DNA of 45,667 nt from Rhodobacter sp. (GTDB lineage: Bacteria; Pseudomonadota; Alphaproteobacteria; Rhodobacterales; Rhodobacteraceae), in the NCBI GenBank assembly GCA_020250125.1, contig JADCEL010000056.1, positions 1 through 45,667 on the forward strand, written 5' to 3'. The translations under genes were made by a program, and so were the position numbers. How positions within the stretch are numbered: the first letter of the stretch is position 1; every line of letters starts with the position of its first letter. Positions 34,178 to 42,662 of the stretch are shown here, in pieces. The notes below the pieces were generated by a model. The model did no database searches. It was given only the letters and a program-made list of their open reading frames with translations, and was not told where the DNA came from.

Positions 34178-35451
34178 CGCCGGACCTGCGTTTGCGCCAG
34201 CACATCCTGCAGCGCGTCCATCAGCATATCGGCATGTTCCACCGAAAACGGCATCGGCGGCCGGATTTTCAGCGTGTTGCCCGCCCGCCCGATCCGGTTC
34301 AGCAGAAAGCCGCGCTGCACCATCTGCTCCACGACATCGGCCACGAAATCGGTGGCAGGCGTCATCGCATCGTCCAGCACGAATTCCGCGCCGAAGATCA
34401 GCCCGGCTCCGCGCACTTCGGCCAGCAGCGGGTGGCGCAGGGCGCGCAGGCGGTCCATCGCATGGGCGCTGACCCGGGCCGCGTTCTGCTGAAGACCTTC
34501 GTCGTCCATCACATCGAGCACCGCCATGCAGGCGGCCGCAGAAACCGGATTGCCGCCAAAGGTGTTGAAATATCCGAAGGCGTCGCGGAAGGCACCCATC
34601 ACGGCGGGCGTGGCAAGAACAGCGGCGGCCGGATGCCCGTTCGCCATCGGTTTGCCCACGGTCACCACATCGGGCGCGATGCCAAGCCAGTCATGCCCCC
34701 AGAAATGGCTGCCGACCCTGCCGAAACCGGGCTGCACCTCGTCGGCGATGACCAGCCCCCCGGCACGGCGGATGACGGCGACCGTCGGGTCCAGAAAGCC
34801 GGGCTGCACCGTGGGGATGCCTTCGTTGGCGAAGACCGGGCACAGCATCATTCCGGAAAACCCGTGGCCTGCCGCCTCCAGCGCTGCAATCGCGCGGGCG
34901 ACATGGGCGGCAAAGGCGTGGGCCTGCCCTGCCAGGCTTCCCCCCACGGGCCGCAGCGAATCCGGCGCGGGGACAAGGCGGACATGGCCGGGATAGCCGC
35001 CGATCGGCGGGCGGCGGGTGGACAGAACCGATGTGGCCCCGGTGTTGCCGTGATAGGTGTTGTCGGTGGCGATGATGCCGGTCTTGCCGGTTGCGGCCTG
35101 TGCCATGCGCAGGGCGATGTCGTTCGCCTCGGACCCGGTGCAGGTCATGATCGCCTGGCTGATCCCGTGGCCCAGCGTGGCGGTCAGCCGTTCGATATAG
35201 TCCAGCACCAGATCGTGAAGGTACCGGGTATGGGTGTTCAGGATGCCGGCCTGCCGGCAGATCGCCTTGACCACCCTGGGGTGGCAATGGCCGACATGCG
35301 GCACGTTGTTGTAGCAGTCGAGATAGCGTTTGCCTGCGGCATCCCACAGCCACACGCCCTTGCCACGCACCAGATGCACCGGGGTGCGGTAAAAGGTGGG
35401 CACATTCGGCCCCATCAGCCGCGCGCGCCGCTGCATCAGGTCTTCGGTCAT
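34174..35451 (-). CDS. Class-III PLP enzyme, phospholyase-like
   Basis: A 425-residue fold-type I PLP enzyme. The early motif DCYNNVPHVGHCHPRVV (residues 45-61) is typical of the AGXT2L subgroup, which includes ethanolamine-phosphate and 5-phosphohydroxylysine phospholyases rather than ordinary transaminases. The PLP lysine is Lys267 in TVGKPMANGHP, and the ring-contacting Asp lies in IADEVQPGFGR (Asp238). ATG 35451 overlaps the arfB stop by ATGA, and its stop overlaps the kinase gene likewise. An omega-transaminase role is the alternative. Confidence 0.82.
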   Translation of the reverse strand: MTEDLMQRRARLMGPNVPTFYRTPVHLVRGKGVWLWDAAGKRYLDCYNNVPHVGHCHPRVVKAICRQAGILNTHTRYLHDLVLDYIERLTATLGHGISQAIMTCTGSEANDIALRMAQAATGKTGIIATDNTYHGNTGATSVLSTRRPPIGGYPGHVRLVPAPDSLRPVGGSLAGQAHAFAAHVARAIAALEAAGHGFSGMMLCPVFANEGIPTVQPGFLDPTVAVIRRAGGLVIADEVQPGFGRVGSHFWGHDWLGIAPDVVTVGKPMANGHPAAAVLATPAVMGAFRDAFGYFNTFGGNPVSAAACMAVLDVMDDEGLQQNAARVSAHAMDRLRALRHPLLAEVRGAGLIFGAEFVLDDAMTPATDFVADVVEQMVQRGFLLNRIGRAGNTLKIRPPMPFSVEHADMLMDALQDVLAQTQVRR

Positions 35452-35870
35452 TCGTCCTCCACCGGGCGGGCGCGGCCCGCCTTCACCTCGCCCCGCAGGG
35501 ATTTCAGGGCAAGCCGCCGCTTCTGACTGCCCAATGTGGGCCGGGTCGGCACCCGGCGCCTGGGGGCGACAAGGGCCTGGCGGATCAACTCTGCCAGACG
35601 CTCTTTTGCCAGGTCCCGGTTGCGGATCTGGCTGCGCGTTTCCTCCGCGCGAATCACGATGGCCCCGTCCAGCGTCCAGCGGCGCCCGGCCAGCCGTTTC
35701 AGCCGGGTCTTGACCGCCGCGCTGAGGTGGGGCGAGCGTTCCGCCTCGAACCGCAGTTCCACGGCGGTTTCCACCTTGTTCACATTCTGCCCGCCGGGGC
35801 CGGACGAGCGCGAAAAGCTTTCCGTCAGCTCCCAGTCGGCAAGAAAGACGGTGTCGGTGATCTTCAGCAT
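35448..35870 (-). CDS. arfB: Ribosome-rescue peptidyl-tRNA hydrolase ArfB
   Basis: A 140-residue protein with the catalytic GGQ loop in SRSSGPGGQNVNKVETAVEL (residues 20-39), hydrolysing peptidyl-tRNA on stalled ribosomes. The basic C-terminal tail (residues 100-140, rich in Arg and Lys, RRRVPTRPTLGSQKRRLALKS) is the part that probes the empty mRNA channel in this family. It is the first gene of a three-gene overlapping operon with the phospholyase and kinase, a pairing without obvious functional logic. Confidence 0.93.
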   Translation of the reverse strand: MLKITDTVFLADWELTESFSRSSGPGGQNVNKVETAVELRFEAERSPHLSAAVKTRLKRLAGRRWTLDGAIVIRAEETRSQIRNRDLAKERLAELIRQALVAPRRRVPTRPTLGSQKRRLALKSLRGEVKAGRARPVEDE

Positions 35871-35902
35871 GCCCGAAAGCTACCCAAGCCATGCGCAAAG
35901 AG

Positions 35903-35930
35903 AAAGGGCCGCCCGCAGGGGCGACCCTTT
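35903..35930 (-). terminator. Hairpin terminator between micro-ORF and arfB
   Basis: An imperfect 12-bp stem AAAGGGCCGCCC / GGGCGACCCTTT (one mismatch, 4-nt loop). On the minus strand it is followed by TTTCTCTTTG, a T-rich tail. It would end transcripts coming from the queuosine transporter or the micro-ORF before arfB. It could also work in the other direction. Confidence 0.65.
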
Positions 35931-36000
35931 CCGAGTTCCAAGGAGATGGGCCAGTTAGGTTTCAAGCCCAATCAGTGGTCTGCTTTCCAGGGGGCTGCCC

Positions 36001-36057
36001 CTAGAAGACACCCCCGCCGACTGTCCCGACACCTCTCTCCAACATCACTCTAGACAC
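36001..36057 (-). CDS. Micro-ORF of 18 codons with very strong Shine-Dalgarno
   Basis: GTG 36057 opens a frame for MSRVMLERGVGTVGGGVF and stops at TAG 36001. A second start, ATG 36045, is in frame. The SD AAAGGAGG (minus strand, 36072-36065) is placed 7 nt before the GTG. The minus-strand stretch 36073-36057 is fully complementary to 17 nt of the 16S rRNA 3' end. A TTGACA box at 36121-36116 and the terminator at 35903-35930 would bracket a short transcript. I do not recognise the peptide. It may instead be a small RNA whose function is the rRNA-complementary stretch. Confidence 0.5.
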   Translation of the reverse strand: MSRVMLERGVGTVGGGVF

Positions 36058-36127
36058 TGGATCACCTCCTTTCAAAATGTTGCCGATGGAAGGAAGGTGG
36101 CACAGATTTTGTATTTGTCAAAAGCTT

Positions 36128-36751
36128 TTACGCTACCTTTGCGTTTGTCCGCGCAAGGATCAGGCGGAACGGCACCAGTGCCGCCAAAGCAAGCGCCAGT
36201 TTCACCAGCCAGTCTGCGGCGGCCAGCGACACCCAAAGCGGCGCGGCAGGGCCAACCCCCAGCAGCGGCAGAAGCGCGCCCGCCCAGGACACGTCATTCG
36301 CAGGCTCGATAAAGCTGAGCGTGGCCGAAAAGGCGATGGTGAAGAACAGGGCGGTATCCAGCGACGAGCCGAGCAGGGTCGAGACCAGCGGCGCTTTCCA
36401 CCAGGCACCGGTCCGCATCCGGTCAAACACGGTCACATCCAGCATCTGCGCCGCCAGAAAGGCGGTGCCAGAGGCAAGGGCGACGCGAAGCGTTACCAGC
36501 GGGCCGAACTCGCCGGTGATCTGCGTGCCGACCAGTGAACAGACAACACCGGTCGCAAAGCCGGCCCAGACAACCCGGCGGGCGGCGGGCGCGCCGTAAA
36601 AGCGGTTGGTCAGGTCGGTGACAAGAAAGGCAAAGGGATAGGTGAAGGCCCCCCAGGTCAGCCACTGGCCGAACAGGTGCTGCACCAGGATGTTGGAGGC
36701 AACGACGATGATCGCCATGGCAAGAATGCCGGGCAAAAGCTTGCGGGTCAT
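36128..36751 (-). CDS. yhhQ: Queuosine precursor transporter YhhQ
   Basis: A 207-residue inner-membrane protein of the VUT / COG1738 family with about six hydrophobic helices, importing queuosine precursors such as preQ0 or preQ1. The family pattern YPFAFLVTDLTNRFYG (residues 35-50) and the membrane helix LVSTLLGSSLDTALFFTIAF are visible. ATG 36751 gives the usual N terminus. The frame upstream to 36895 reads through the promoter region. A TTGACT/TATGGC promoter is placed at 36840-36811. Confidence 0.9.
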   Translation of the reverse strand: MTRKLLPGILAMAIIVVASNILVQHLFGQWLTWGAFTYPFAFLVTDLTNRFYGAPAARRVVWAGFATGVVCSLVGTQITGEFGPLVTLRVALASGTAFLAAQMLDVTVFDRMRTGAWWKAPLVSTLLGSSLDTALFFTIAFSATLSFIEPANDVSWAGALLPLLGVGPAAPLWVSLAAADWLVKLALALAALVPFRLILARTNAKVA

Positions 36752-37075
36752 CCTGTGGTCCGTTTTGTCAAGGTTGCGGATACTTGGCCCGCCAGCCGGG
36801 CAGACGCCGCGCCATAGACCTGCGCGCATCGGCAAGTCAATCAGGGACGGTGAATTGGACCGCTGGCGCGCCGGGCAAGAACAGAAAACTGTCATCCGCC
36901 ACCCCTGCCAGCCGCCACGGGCCTGCGGGCATCCCGCCAGACCGGCGGCCCTTCAGGATTGCCGGATGCGCCGGGCGCGGTTTTTTCGGGCAGATCATCC
37001 GCTGCGGGGAAAGCCCGCCGTGTGCGACCATCCCGAAGCGCGTGCAGCCCCGCCGGCCAAGGGCAGGTGCCGCAA
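36752..37075. other. Gap with yhhQ promoter, no gene
   Basis: About 324 bp between mepA and yhhQ, both on the minus strand. The left part lies just after the mepA stop and holds a CCGG-ATGCG-CCGG stem followed by a T6 run (about 36966-36986), which reads as a terminator only on the plus strand, where no gene ends. The right part contains the yhhQ promoter. The frames found here show no family pattern. Confidence 0.4.
36811..36840 (-). promoter_or_regulatory. Candidate sigma-70 promoter of yhhQ
   Basis: On the minus strand TTGACT (36840-36835) and TATGGC (36816-36811) are 18 bp apart, placing the transcript start about 50 bp before the yhhQ ATG. A second TTGACA lies only about 15 bp before the ATG and is less likely. 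I found no convincing preQ1 riboswitch fold in the leader. Confidence 0.45.
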
Positions 37076-37963
37076 TCAGCGCGAGGACAGAACTTCGCCG
37101 CATTGCGCGGGCAGGTCCGCCATCGTGTATTCCCGCGAGGTCTTTTCGCGCGGTTTCGGTTTGCCCGGCTGCTTTGCCGCCTTGGGCGGGTTCAGAAAAT
37201 CCGTGACCCACCAGGTCAGCGTCTCGTCGCAGCCGCTTCCGCCATCGGACAGTTCCTTGACCGTCGGGGTCTGCGTCTTGCACAGGCGCGCGCCTTGCGG
37301 GCATTTCAGGCGGATGTGAAAATGCGTGTCATGCCCGGCGACGGGCCTGATTTTCTGCAGCCAGTCCCTGTCCTTGCGCGTGGCGGTCTTGCACATGTCG
37401 ATCTTGACGGCGGCGGCAACAAAGATGCGATCAACCCTGGGGTCCGACGCCGCCGCCTGCAGCAGGGTCTTGTGCGCCGGGGTCCAGGCCGGGGTGACGC
37501 TGCGCTGATCGGCAGAGCGGACCGCGACCGAGCTGATCTTTTCCCGTTCGGCCGGTGTCAGGTCAAGGCGGCGCGGCGGCAGCATCCAGACATCGGCATC
37601 AAGCCCGATCTGGTGGCTGGCGTGCCCCGAGGTCATCGGCCCGCCGCGCGGCTGGCTGATGTCACCGATGTAAAGCCCCGCCCAGCCGACCTGCTGCGCT
37701 GCAACGCTGAGCTGCTTCAGGAACGTGATCATCCCGGGCTGGCCGAAGTTGCGCCCCCGGCTGAGGCGCATCACCTGCCAGCTTGGGCCCGATTCGGGCA
37801 TCGCGACCATGCCCGCCCCGCAGCCCCGGGCATAGCTGCCGATCGGCATCGGTGCCTGTGCCGAAGGCACATCAACCGCGCCAAAAAGGCGGTTGGCCAG
37901 TTCCTGTGCGGCCGCAGGCGCTGCAAGCAGCGCCGCAAGCACGAAAACCACGATGCGACTCAT
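37076..37963 (-). CDS. mepA: Penicillin-insensitive murein endopeptidase MepA
   Basis: A 295-residue periplasmic zinc endopeptidase (LAS family) that cuts D-alanyl-meso-diaminopimelyl cross-links in peptidoglycan. A signal peptide (VVFVLAALLAAPAAAQE) is followed by SGHASHQIGLDADVW, which carries metal ligands His and Asp, and later AGHDTHFHIRLKCP. A proline/lysine-rich tail follows residue 260. ATG 37963 overlaps the MFS gene stop (37960) by ATGA. The long upstream open frame is out of frame with the MFS gene and is not used. Confidence 0.93.
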   Translation of the reverse strand: MSRIVVFVLAALLAAPAAAQELANRLFGAVDVPSAQAPMPIGSYARGCGAGMVAMPESGPSWQVMRLSRGRNFGQPGMITFLKQLSVAAQQVGWAGLYIGDISQPRGGPMTSGHASHQIGLDADVWMLPPRRLDLTPAEREKISSVAVRSADQRSVTPAWTPAHKTLLQAAASDPRVDRIFVAAAVKIDMCKTATRKDRDWLQKIRPVAGHDTHFHIRLKCPQGARLCKTQTPTVKELSDGGSGCDETLTWWVTDFLNPPKAAKQPGKPKPREKTSREYTMADLPAQCGEVLSSR

Positions 37964-39297
37964 GCGGTTTCCCAATCCCTGTTTGGCTTCACCCAGATCA
38001 ACAGGACCAGTCCCATGGCGAACAGAAGAATCAGCGGTGTTATCCCCCAAGACTGGCTTCCCGTCAGCGCGGTGACAATCCCGATCGACAGGGGCGCGAC
38101 AAAGGAGGTGGCCTTTCCGGCCAGCGCATAAAGACCGAAGGCTTCGGTCATGCGGGCCGGATCGGCCTGGTGTACCATCATGGTGCGGCTCGAGGCCTGC
38201 ATCGCCCCCCCGGCCGCGCCGATCAGGGCGCCAAGCACGTAGAAGGCAAGATCGGGCAGGCGGCTTTCCGGCGGAACGGCCAGACCGAAGACAGCCTCGC
38301 GAGAAACAAAGACGATGCCGGCGGCAAGGGCCGTCAGACCGATCAGGCAGGTCACCACCACGGCCCGCGACCCGAACCGGCTGTCGGCCCGCCCCCCCAG
38401 CCAGGCAAAGATCGCGCCCGTGATCGCGGCCAGGATGCCGAAGGCACCCACGTCGGTGACGCCCCAGCCCAGCACACCCGCAGCATAGATGCCGCCGAAG
38501 GCATAGATGCCGTTCAGTGCATCGCGGTACAGCATGGAAGAAATCAGAAAGGCAAAAAGGCTTTTCCGCTTTGGCAGGCTGGCCAGCGTGCGCCGCAGGT
38601 CCGGAAAGGCGTGGCGGGCGGCGGCCCGCAGCCCGATGGTATCGCTCCGGCGCGGTTCCCGGACCCAAAGGAAGAAGGGAATCATGAAAACCGCATACCA
38701 GATCGCCGTGAACGGCCCCACCGCGCGGGTTCCCTCGCGCAAGTCCGGGTCCAGCCCCAGGATGGGCGGCAGTCCGATCAGCGTGCGCCCCGTTGTCCCT
38801 TCGGCCAGCAGCATCAGCACCAGGATCAGCGCGACGACCCCGCCCAGATAGCCAAAGGCCCAGCCCGATCCCGAGATGCGGCCGATCTCTTGCCGGCTGC
38901 CAAGGTCCGGCAACATGGCATTGGTGAAGGTGGTGGCAAATTCCATGCCGATCAGGCCGATCCCGAAGCTGATCATCACGAACCACAGGTTGACCTCGCC
39001 GGGCGCAGCCTGCCACAGGCCCCACGCCCCCAGCACATAAAGCACCGAGAAGACGGCGATGAAGCGCATCCTGTGCCCGCAGCGGTCGGCAACCGCCCCC
39101 AGAAGCGGCGACAGAACGGCAATCAGCACGCCGGTCGCCCCGATGCCAAAGCCCCAGACCGTCTGTGCCGCCGTACCGCTGCCCAGCAGGCTGGCCATGT
39201 AGGGGGCAAAGATGAAGGTCAGCAGCAGGGTGTTGTAGGGTTGGCTGGCCCAGTCGAAGAAGAACCAGCCCCAGATCCGGCGCGCCGCTGTTGTCAT
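37960..39297 (-). CDS. MFS transporter, UMF1 type
   Basis: A 445-residue inner-membrane transporter with about 12 hydrophobic helices. The start RRIWGWFFFDWASQPYNTLLLTFIFAPY is the signature of the UMF1 (BtlA-like, Vps22-type) branch of the major facilitator superfamily. An MFS loop 2-3 motif appears as GAVADRCGHRMRF near residue 65. Substrate is unknown; fungal Atg22 relatives export amino acids. It is translationally coupled to mepA, which suggests recovery of murein-derived amino acids, but this is only a guess. Confidence 0.85.
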   Translation of the reverse strand: MTTAARRIWGWFFFDWASQPYNTLLLTFIFAPYMASLLGSGTAAQTVWGFGIGATGVLIAVLSPLLGAVADRCGHRMRFIAVFSVLYVLGAWGLWQAAPGEVNLWFVMISFGIGLIGMEFATTFTNAMLPDLGSRQEIGRISGSGWAFGYLGGVVALILVLMLLAEGTTGRTLIGLPPILGLDPDLREGTRAVGPFTAIWYAVFMIPFFLWVREPRRSDTIGLRAAARHAFPDLRRTLASLPKRKSLFAFLISSMLYRDALNGIYAFGGIYAAGVLGWGVTDVGAFGILAAITGAIFAWLGGRADSRFGSRAVVVTCLIGLTALAAGIVFVSREAVFGLAVPPESRLPDLAFYVLGALIGAAGGAMQASSRTMMVHQADPARMTEAFGLYALAGKATSFVAPLSIGIVTALTGSQSWGITPLILLFAMGLVLLIWVKPNRDWETA

Positions 39298-39433
39298 CCC
39301 GGCCCCTCCTGTGCCCCGCTGCAATAGAAGCGGGAACGGCCGGCGGGCGCAAGCGGCTTGCACTGCGGGAAATGGTTGCCCTTGGGCGCCGCGGACGGTA
39401 GCAGTGGCGCAACGTGCTGCAAGGGACCGGGAC

Positions 39434-39721
39434 ATGACATCGCTTTTTCAGATTCTGCTGCTGATCCTGGACATCGCCCAGTTCATCATCATCGCCCATA
39501 TCATCATGAGCTGGCTGATCAATTTCCAGGTCCTGAACCTGCGCCAGCCGATTGTGGCCCAGATCTGGGATGGGCTGAACCGCCTGCTGGAACCCGTCTA
39601 CAGCCGCGTGCGCAACATCCTGCCGCGCATGTCCGGCCTTGATCTGGCCCCGCTGATCGTGCTTTTGGCCGTCTATGCCATCCGCATCGTGCTGACCAAC
39701 AACGCGGCGATGTTCATGTGA
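39434..39721 (+). CDS. YggT family membrane protein
   Basis: A 95-residue inner-membrane protein with two helices (about residues 4-27 and 70-90) separated by the conserved LNLRQPIVAQIWDGLNRLLEPVYSRVRNILP segment of the YggT family. Related proteins occur in cell-division and cell-envelope contexts and affect osmotic stress and membrane organisation. The ATG at 39434 follows GGGACCGG. The earlier frame to 39311 has no support. recQ follows, with a possible GTG start overlapping this gene's stop. Confidence 0.88.
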   Translation: MTSLFQILLLILDIAQFIIIAHIIMSWLINFQVLNLRQPIVAQIWDGLNRLLEPVYSRVRNILPRMSGLDLAPLIVLLAVYAIRIVLTNNAAMFM

Positions 39722-39780
39722 CCTGCGGCAGCCCCGGACCTTCGGCCTTTGTGCCGGGCCGCCTTACAGCGAACGGTTCC

Positions 39781-41826
39781 ATGCCCGATCCGTCTGCCCT
39801 GCTTCAGTCCGTTTTCGGCTTTTCCGGGTTCAGGCCCGGTCAGGCCGAAATTGTCGAGGCTGTCCTGGCGGGGGAAAACGTGCTGGCGATAATGCCGACG
39901 GGGGGCGGCAAGTCGCTGTGCTTTCAGCTGCCGGCGCTGTGCCGGGACGGGGTGACGGTGGTGATCTCGCCGCTGATCGCGCTGATGCGCGATCAGGTGC
40001 GGGCGCTGCGGGCGGCGGGCGTCATGGCGGGGGCGCTGACCTCGGGCAATACCGAAGAAGAAACAGAGGCGGTCTTCCGGGGCCTCGACGAAGGCCGCAT
40101 CAAGCTGCTTTACATGGCACCCGAACGGCTGGCCGCGGCCGCAACGGTGCCGATGCTGCGCCGCATCGGGACCCGGCTTATCGCGGTGGACGAGGCGCAT
40201 TGCGTCAGCCAGTGGGGCCATGATTTCCGCCCCGATTACCTGCGCATCGGCGGGCTGCGCCGCGCGCTGGATGTGCCGCTGGCGGCCTTTACCGCCACGG
40301 CGGACAGCGAAACCCGGGCCGAAATCGTGGCGCGCCTGTTCGACGGTGCCGCCCCGTCCACCTTTCTGCGCGGGTTCGACAGGCCCAACCTGCGCCTGGC
40401 CTTTCAGGTCAAGGATACGCCGCGCCAGCAGATTCTGGCCTTTGCCGCTGCCCGCAAGGGGCAGTCGGGCATCGTCTATGCCGCCACCCGCGCCAAGACC
40501 GAAACCCTGTCGCAGGCGCTGCGCGAGGCGGGCCATTCGGCCTGCTTCTATCACGGCGGGATGGAGGCCGGAGACCGCCGGCGGGTCGAAGTGCGCTTTC
40601 AGCAGGAAGACGGGCTGATCGTGGTGGCGACCATCGCCTTTGGCATGGGCATAGACAAACCGGATATCCGCTGGGTCGCCCATGCCGACCTGCCGAAATC
40701 CATCGAAGGCTATTATCAGGAAATCGGCCGTGCCGGCCGCGATGGCGCCCCCGCCGATACGCTGACCCTTCATGGCCCCGATGACATTCGCCTGCGCCGC
40801 AGCCAGATCGACGAAAGCCCGGCCCCCGCTGACCGCCGCGAGGCGGACCACGCGCGGCTTAACGCGCTGCTGGGCCTGGCCGAAGCCACCGCCTGCCGCC
40901 GCCAGGTGCTGCTGGGCTATTTCGGCGAAACGTCGCAGCCCTGCGGCAATTGCGACCTGTGCGACAGCCCCGTCGCCCTGTTTGACGCCACCGAGGCGGT
41001 GCGCAAGGCGCTGTCCGCCATGCTGCGCACCGGCGAATGGTTTGGTGCGGGGCATCTGATCGACATCCTTACGGGCGATGCGACGCCGAAGGTAAAGGAC
41101 CGCGGCCATGACCTTCTGCCCACCTTTGCCGTCGGGCGCGATCTGTCGAAACCGGCCTGGGGGGCCGTCTTTCGCCAGATGATGGGCCGCGATCTGGTGC
41201 GCCCCGATGCGGACCGGCACGGGGCCCTGCGCATGACCGATGCCGCACGGCCCATTCTGCGCGGCGAAGCCAGCATCACGCTGCGGCGCGACACGGTTCA
41301 GTCCGCCGGGGCAAAGCCCGCCGTGCGGTCGCTGGTGCCGGACGGGGATGCCCCGCTTCTGTCGGCGCTGAAGGCAAAGCGCCGCGCCTTGGCCGAGGCG
41401 GCCGGCGTGCCCGCCTATATCGTCTTTGCCGACCGGACCCTGATCGAAATGGCCGAACAGCGGCCCCGCAGCCTGGATGACATGGCCCGGATCACGGGGG
41501 TCGGGGCCAAGAAGCTGGAAAGCTTTGGCGCGGCCTTTCTGGAAGTGATCACGGGCGCGGCCCCCGCCGCCCTGCATCCGCAGCGGAGGCGGCTGGCTGG
41601 CCGGCCGGCCGGCGGGGTGTTCGACCGGCTGGCCGAAACCCAGCTGCGTCTGGCGCGCGGCGAAGACGGCACCGGCAAGCTGCTCAGCTGTACCCAGGCC
41701 GAATTGCGCCGCATCGCCGAGGCGCAGCCCCTGACCCTGTCCGAGCTTGACCGGGTGGCATCGCTTGGCCCGCAGAAGCTGGACCGTTTCGGCCCGGCCT
41801 TTCTGGCGGTGCTTCGTGACGGCTGA
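39781..41826 (+). CDS. recQ: ATP-dependent DNA helicase RecQ
   Basis: A 681-residue superfamily-2 3'-5' helicase. Walker A is MPTGGGKSLCFQLPA, Walker B is DEAHC, and motif VI is QEIGRAGRDG. The zinc-binding RQC region has CRRQVLLGYFGE and CGNCDLC. It ends with two HRDC domains (about residues 520-590 and 605-681), where many bacterial RecQ proteins have one. ATG 39781 leads into LLQSVFGFSGFRPGQ. A GTG at 39718 overlaps the YggT stop and would add 21 residues. Confidence 0.95.
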   Translation: MPDPSALLQSVFGFSGFRPGQAEIVEAVLAGENVLAIMPTGGGKSLCFQLPALCRDGVTVVISPLIALMRDQVRALRAAGVMAGALTSGNTEEETEAVFRGLDEGRIKLLYMAPERLAAAATVPMLRRIGTRLIAVDEAHCVSQWGHDFRPDYLRIGGLRRALDVPLAAFTATADSETRAEIVARLFDGAAPSTFLRGFDRPNLRLAFQVKDTPRQQILAFAAARKGQSGIVYAATRAKTETLSQALREAGHSACFYHGGMEAGDRRRVEVRFQQEDGLIVVATIAFGMGIDKPDIRWVAHADLPKSIEGYYQEIGRAGRDGAPADTLTLHGPDDIRLRRSQIDESPAPADRREADHARLNALLGLAEATACRRQVLLGYFGETSQPCGNCDLCDSPVALFDATEAVRKALSAMLRTGEWFGAGHLIDILTGDATPKVKDRGHDLLPTFAVGRDLSKPAWGAVFRQMMGRDLVRPDADRHGALRMTDAARPILRGEASITLRRDTVQSAGAKPAVRSLVPDGDAPLLSALKAKRRALAEAAGVPAYIVFADRTLIEMAEQRPRSLDDMARITGVGAKKLESFGAAFLEVITGAAPAALHPQRRRLAGRPAGGVFDRLAETQLRLARGEDGTGKLLSCTQAELRRIAEAQPLTLSELDRVASLGPQKLDRFGPAFLAVLRDG

Positions 41827-41877
41827 GGCTGGACCTTCACCGCGCGGCGCTTATGTAGGCGGTCAAAGGAAGACCAG

Positions 41878-42657
41878 ATGCTGACCGTGATCTCACCCGC
41901 CAAACGGATGGACCTTGGTCCCGTGACCCTTCCCGGGGGCATGACACCGACCGCGCCAGCCTTTGCCGCCGATGCGGCGCGGCTTGCGCGCGTGGCCCGC
42001 CGCCTGTCCGTGGACGACCTGCGCAAGCTGATGACCATTTCGGAACCGCTGGCGGTCCTGAACCGGGACCGGTTCCGATGCTTTGCCGATGACCCGCAGG
42101 CGGATCAGCTGCGCCCGGCGGCCCTGACCTTTGCCGGGGATACCTATATCGGGCTGGAGGCAAGGACGCTGTCCGAAGACGCCCTGCGCTGGGCGCAGGA
42201 CCGGCTGCGGATTCTGTCCGGTCTCTACGGCCTGCTGCGCCCGCTGGACGCGATCCGGCCCTACCGGCTGGAAATGGGCAGCAAGCTGGCCACAGCCAGG
42301 GCCGCCGACCTTTATGGCTATTGGGGCAAGCGCCTGGCGCGGGCGCTGAACGCCCAGGCAAAGACCGTCGGCACCGGGATCGTGGTGAACTGTGCGTCAC
42401 TGGAATACTTCGGTGCCGTGGACAAAAGTGCGCTGACGCTGCGGGTGATCACGCCGGTCTTCCTGGAAGACAAGGCCGGTGATCCCAGGATCGTCAGCTT
42501 CTTTGCCAAGCAGGCGCGCGGGGCGATGGCGCGGTTCATCGCCGAGAACCGCCTGACAGACCCTGCGTCCATTCAGGACTTCGATCTGGGCGGCTACCGC
42601 TTTCAGCCGCAGCTCAGCGACGGTGACCGCTGGGCGTTCCTGCGCCGCGCCGCCTGA
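41878..42657 (+). CDS. yaaA: Peroxide stress protein YaaA
   Basis: A 259-residue protein of the UPF0246 family. It starts with the family signature LTVISPAKRMDLGP, and has GLEARTLSEDALRWAQDRLRILSGLYGLLRPLDAIRPYRLEMG in the middle (split here for reading). In E. coli YaaA lowers intracellular iron and thus damage during peroxide stress. It stands 51 bp after recQ on the same strand. The hybrid kinase gene is convergent, with 5 bp between the stops. Confidence 0.93.
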   Translation: MLTVISPAKRMDLGPVTLPGGMTPTAPAFAADAARLARVARRLSVDDLRKLMTISEPLAVLNRDRFRCFADDPQADQLRPAALTFAGDTYIGLEARTLSEDALRWAQDRLRILSGLYGLLRPLDAIRPYRLEMGSKLATARAADLYGYWGKRLARALNAQAKTVGTGIVVNCASLEYFGAVDKSALTLRVITPVFLEDKAGDPRIVSFFAKQARGAMARFIAENRLTDPASIQDFDLGGYRFQPQLSDGDRWAFLRRAA

Positions 42658-42662
42658 GGGTT

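Noticed and set aside
36057-36073. Possible remnant of a 16S rRNA gene on the plus strand
   Set aside because: Only 17 nt match and the preceding bases do not form the conserved helix before the 16S 3' end. A strong Shine-Dalgarno on the minus strand explains it better.
36752-36850. preQ1 riboswitch before the queuosine transporter
   Set aside because: I found no compact stem with an A-rich tail next to the start codon. The leader appears simple.
39673-41577. Minus-strand frame of 634 codons
   Set aside because: Antisense to recQ, which has all helicase motifs. The shadow has none.
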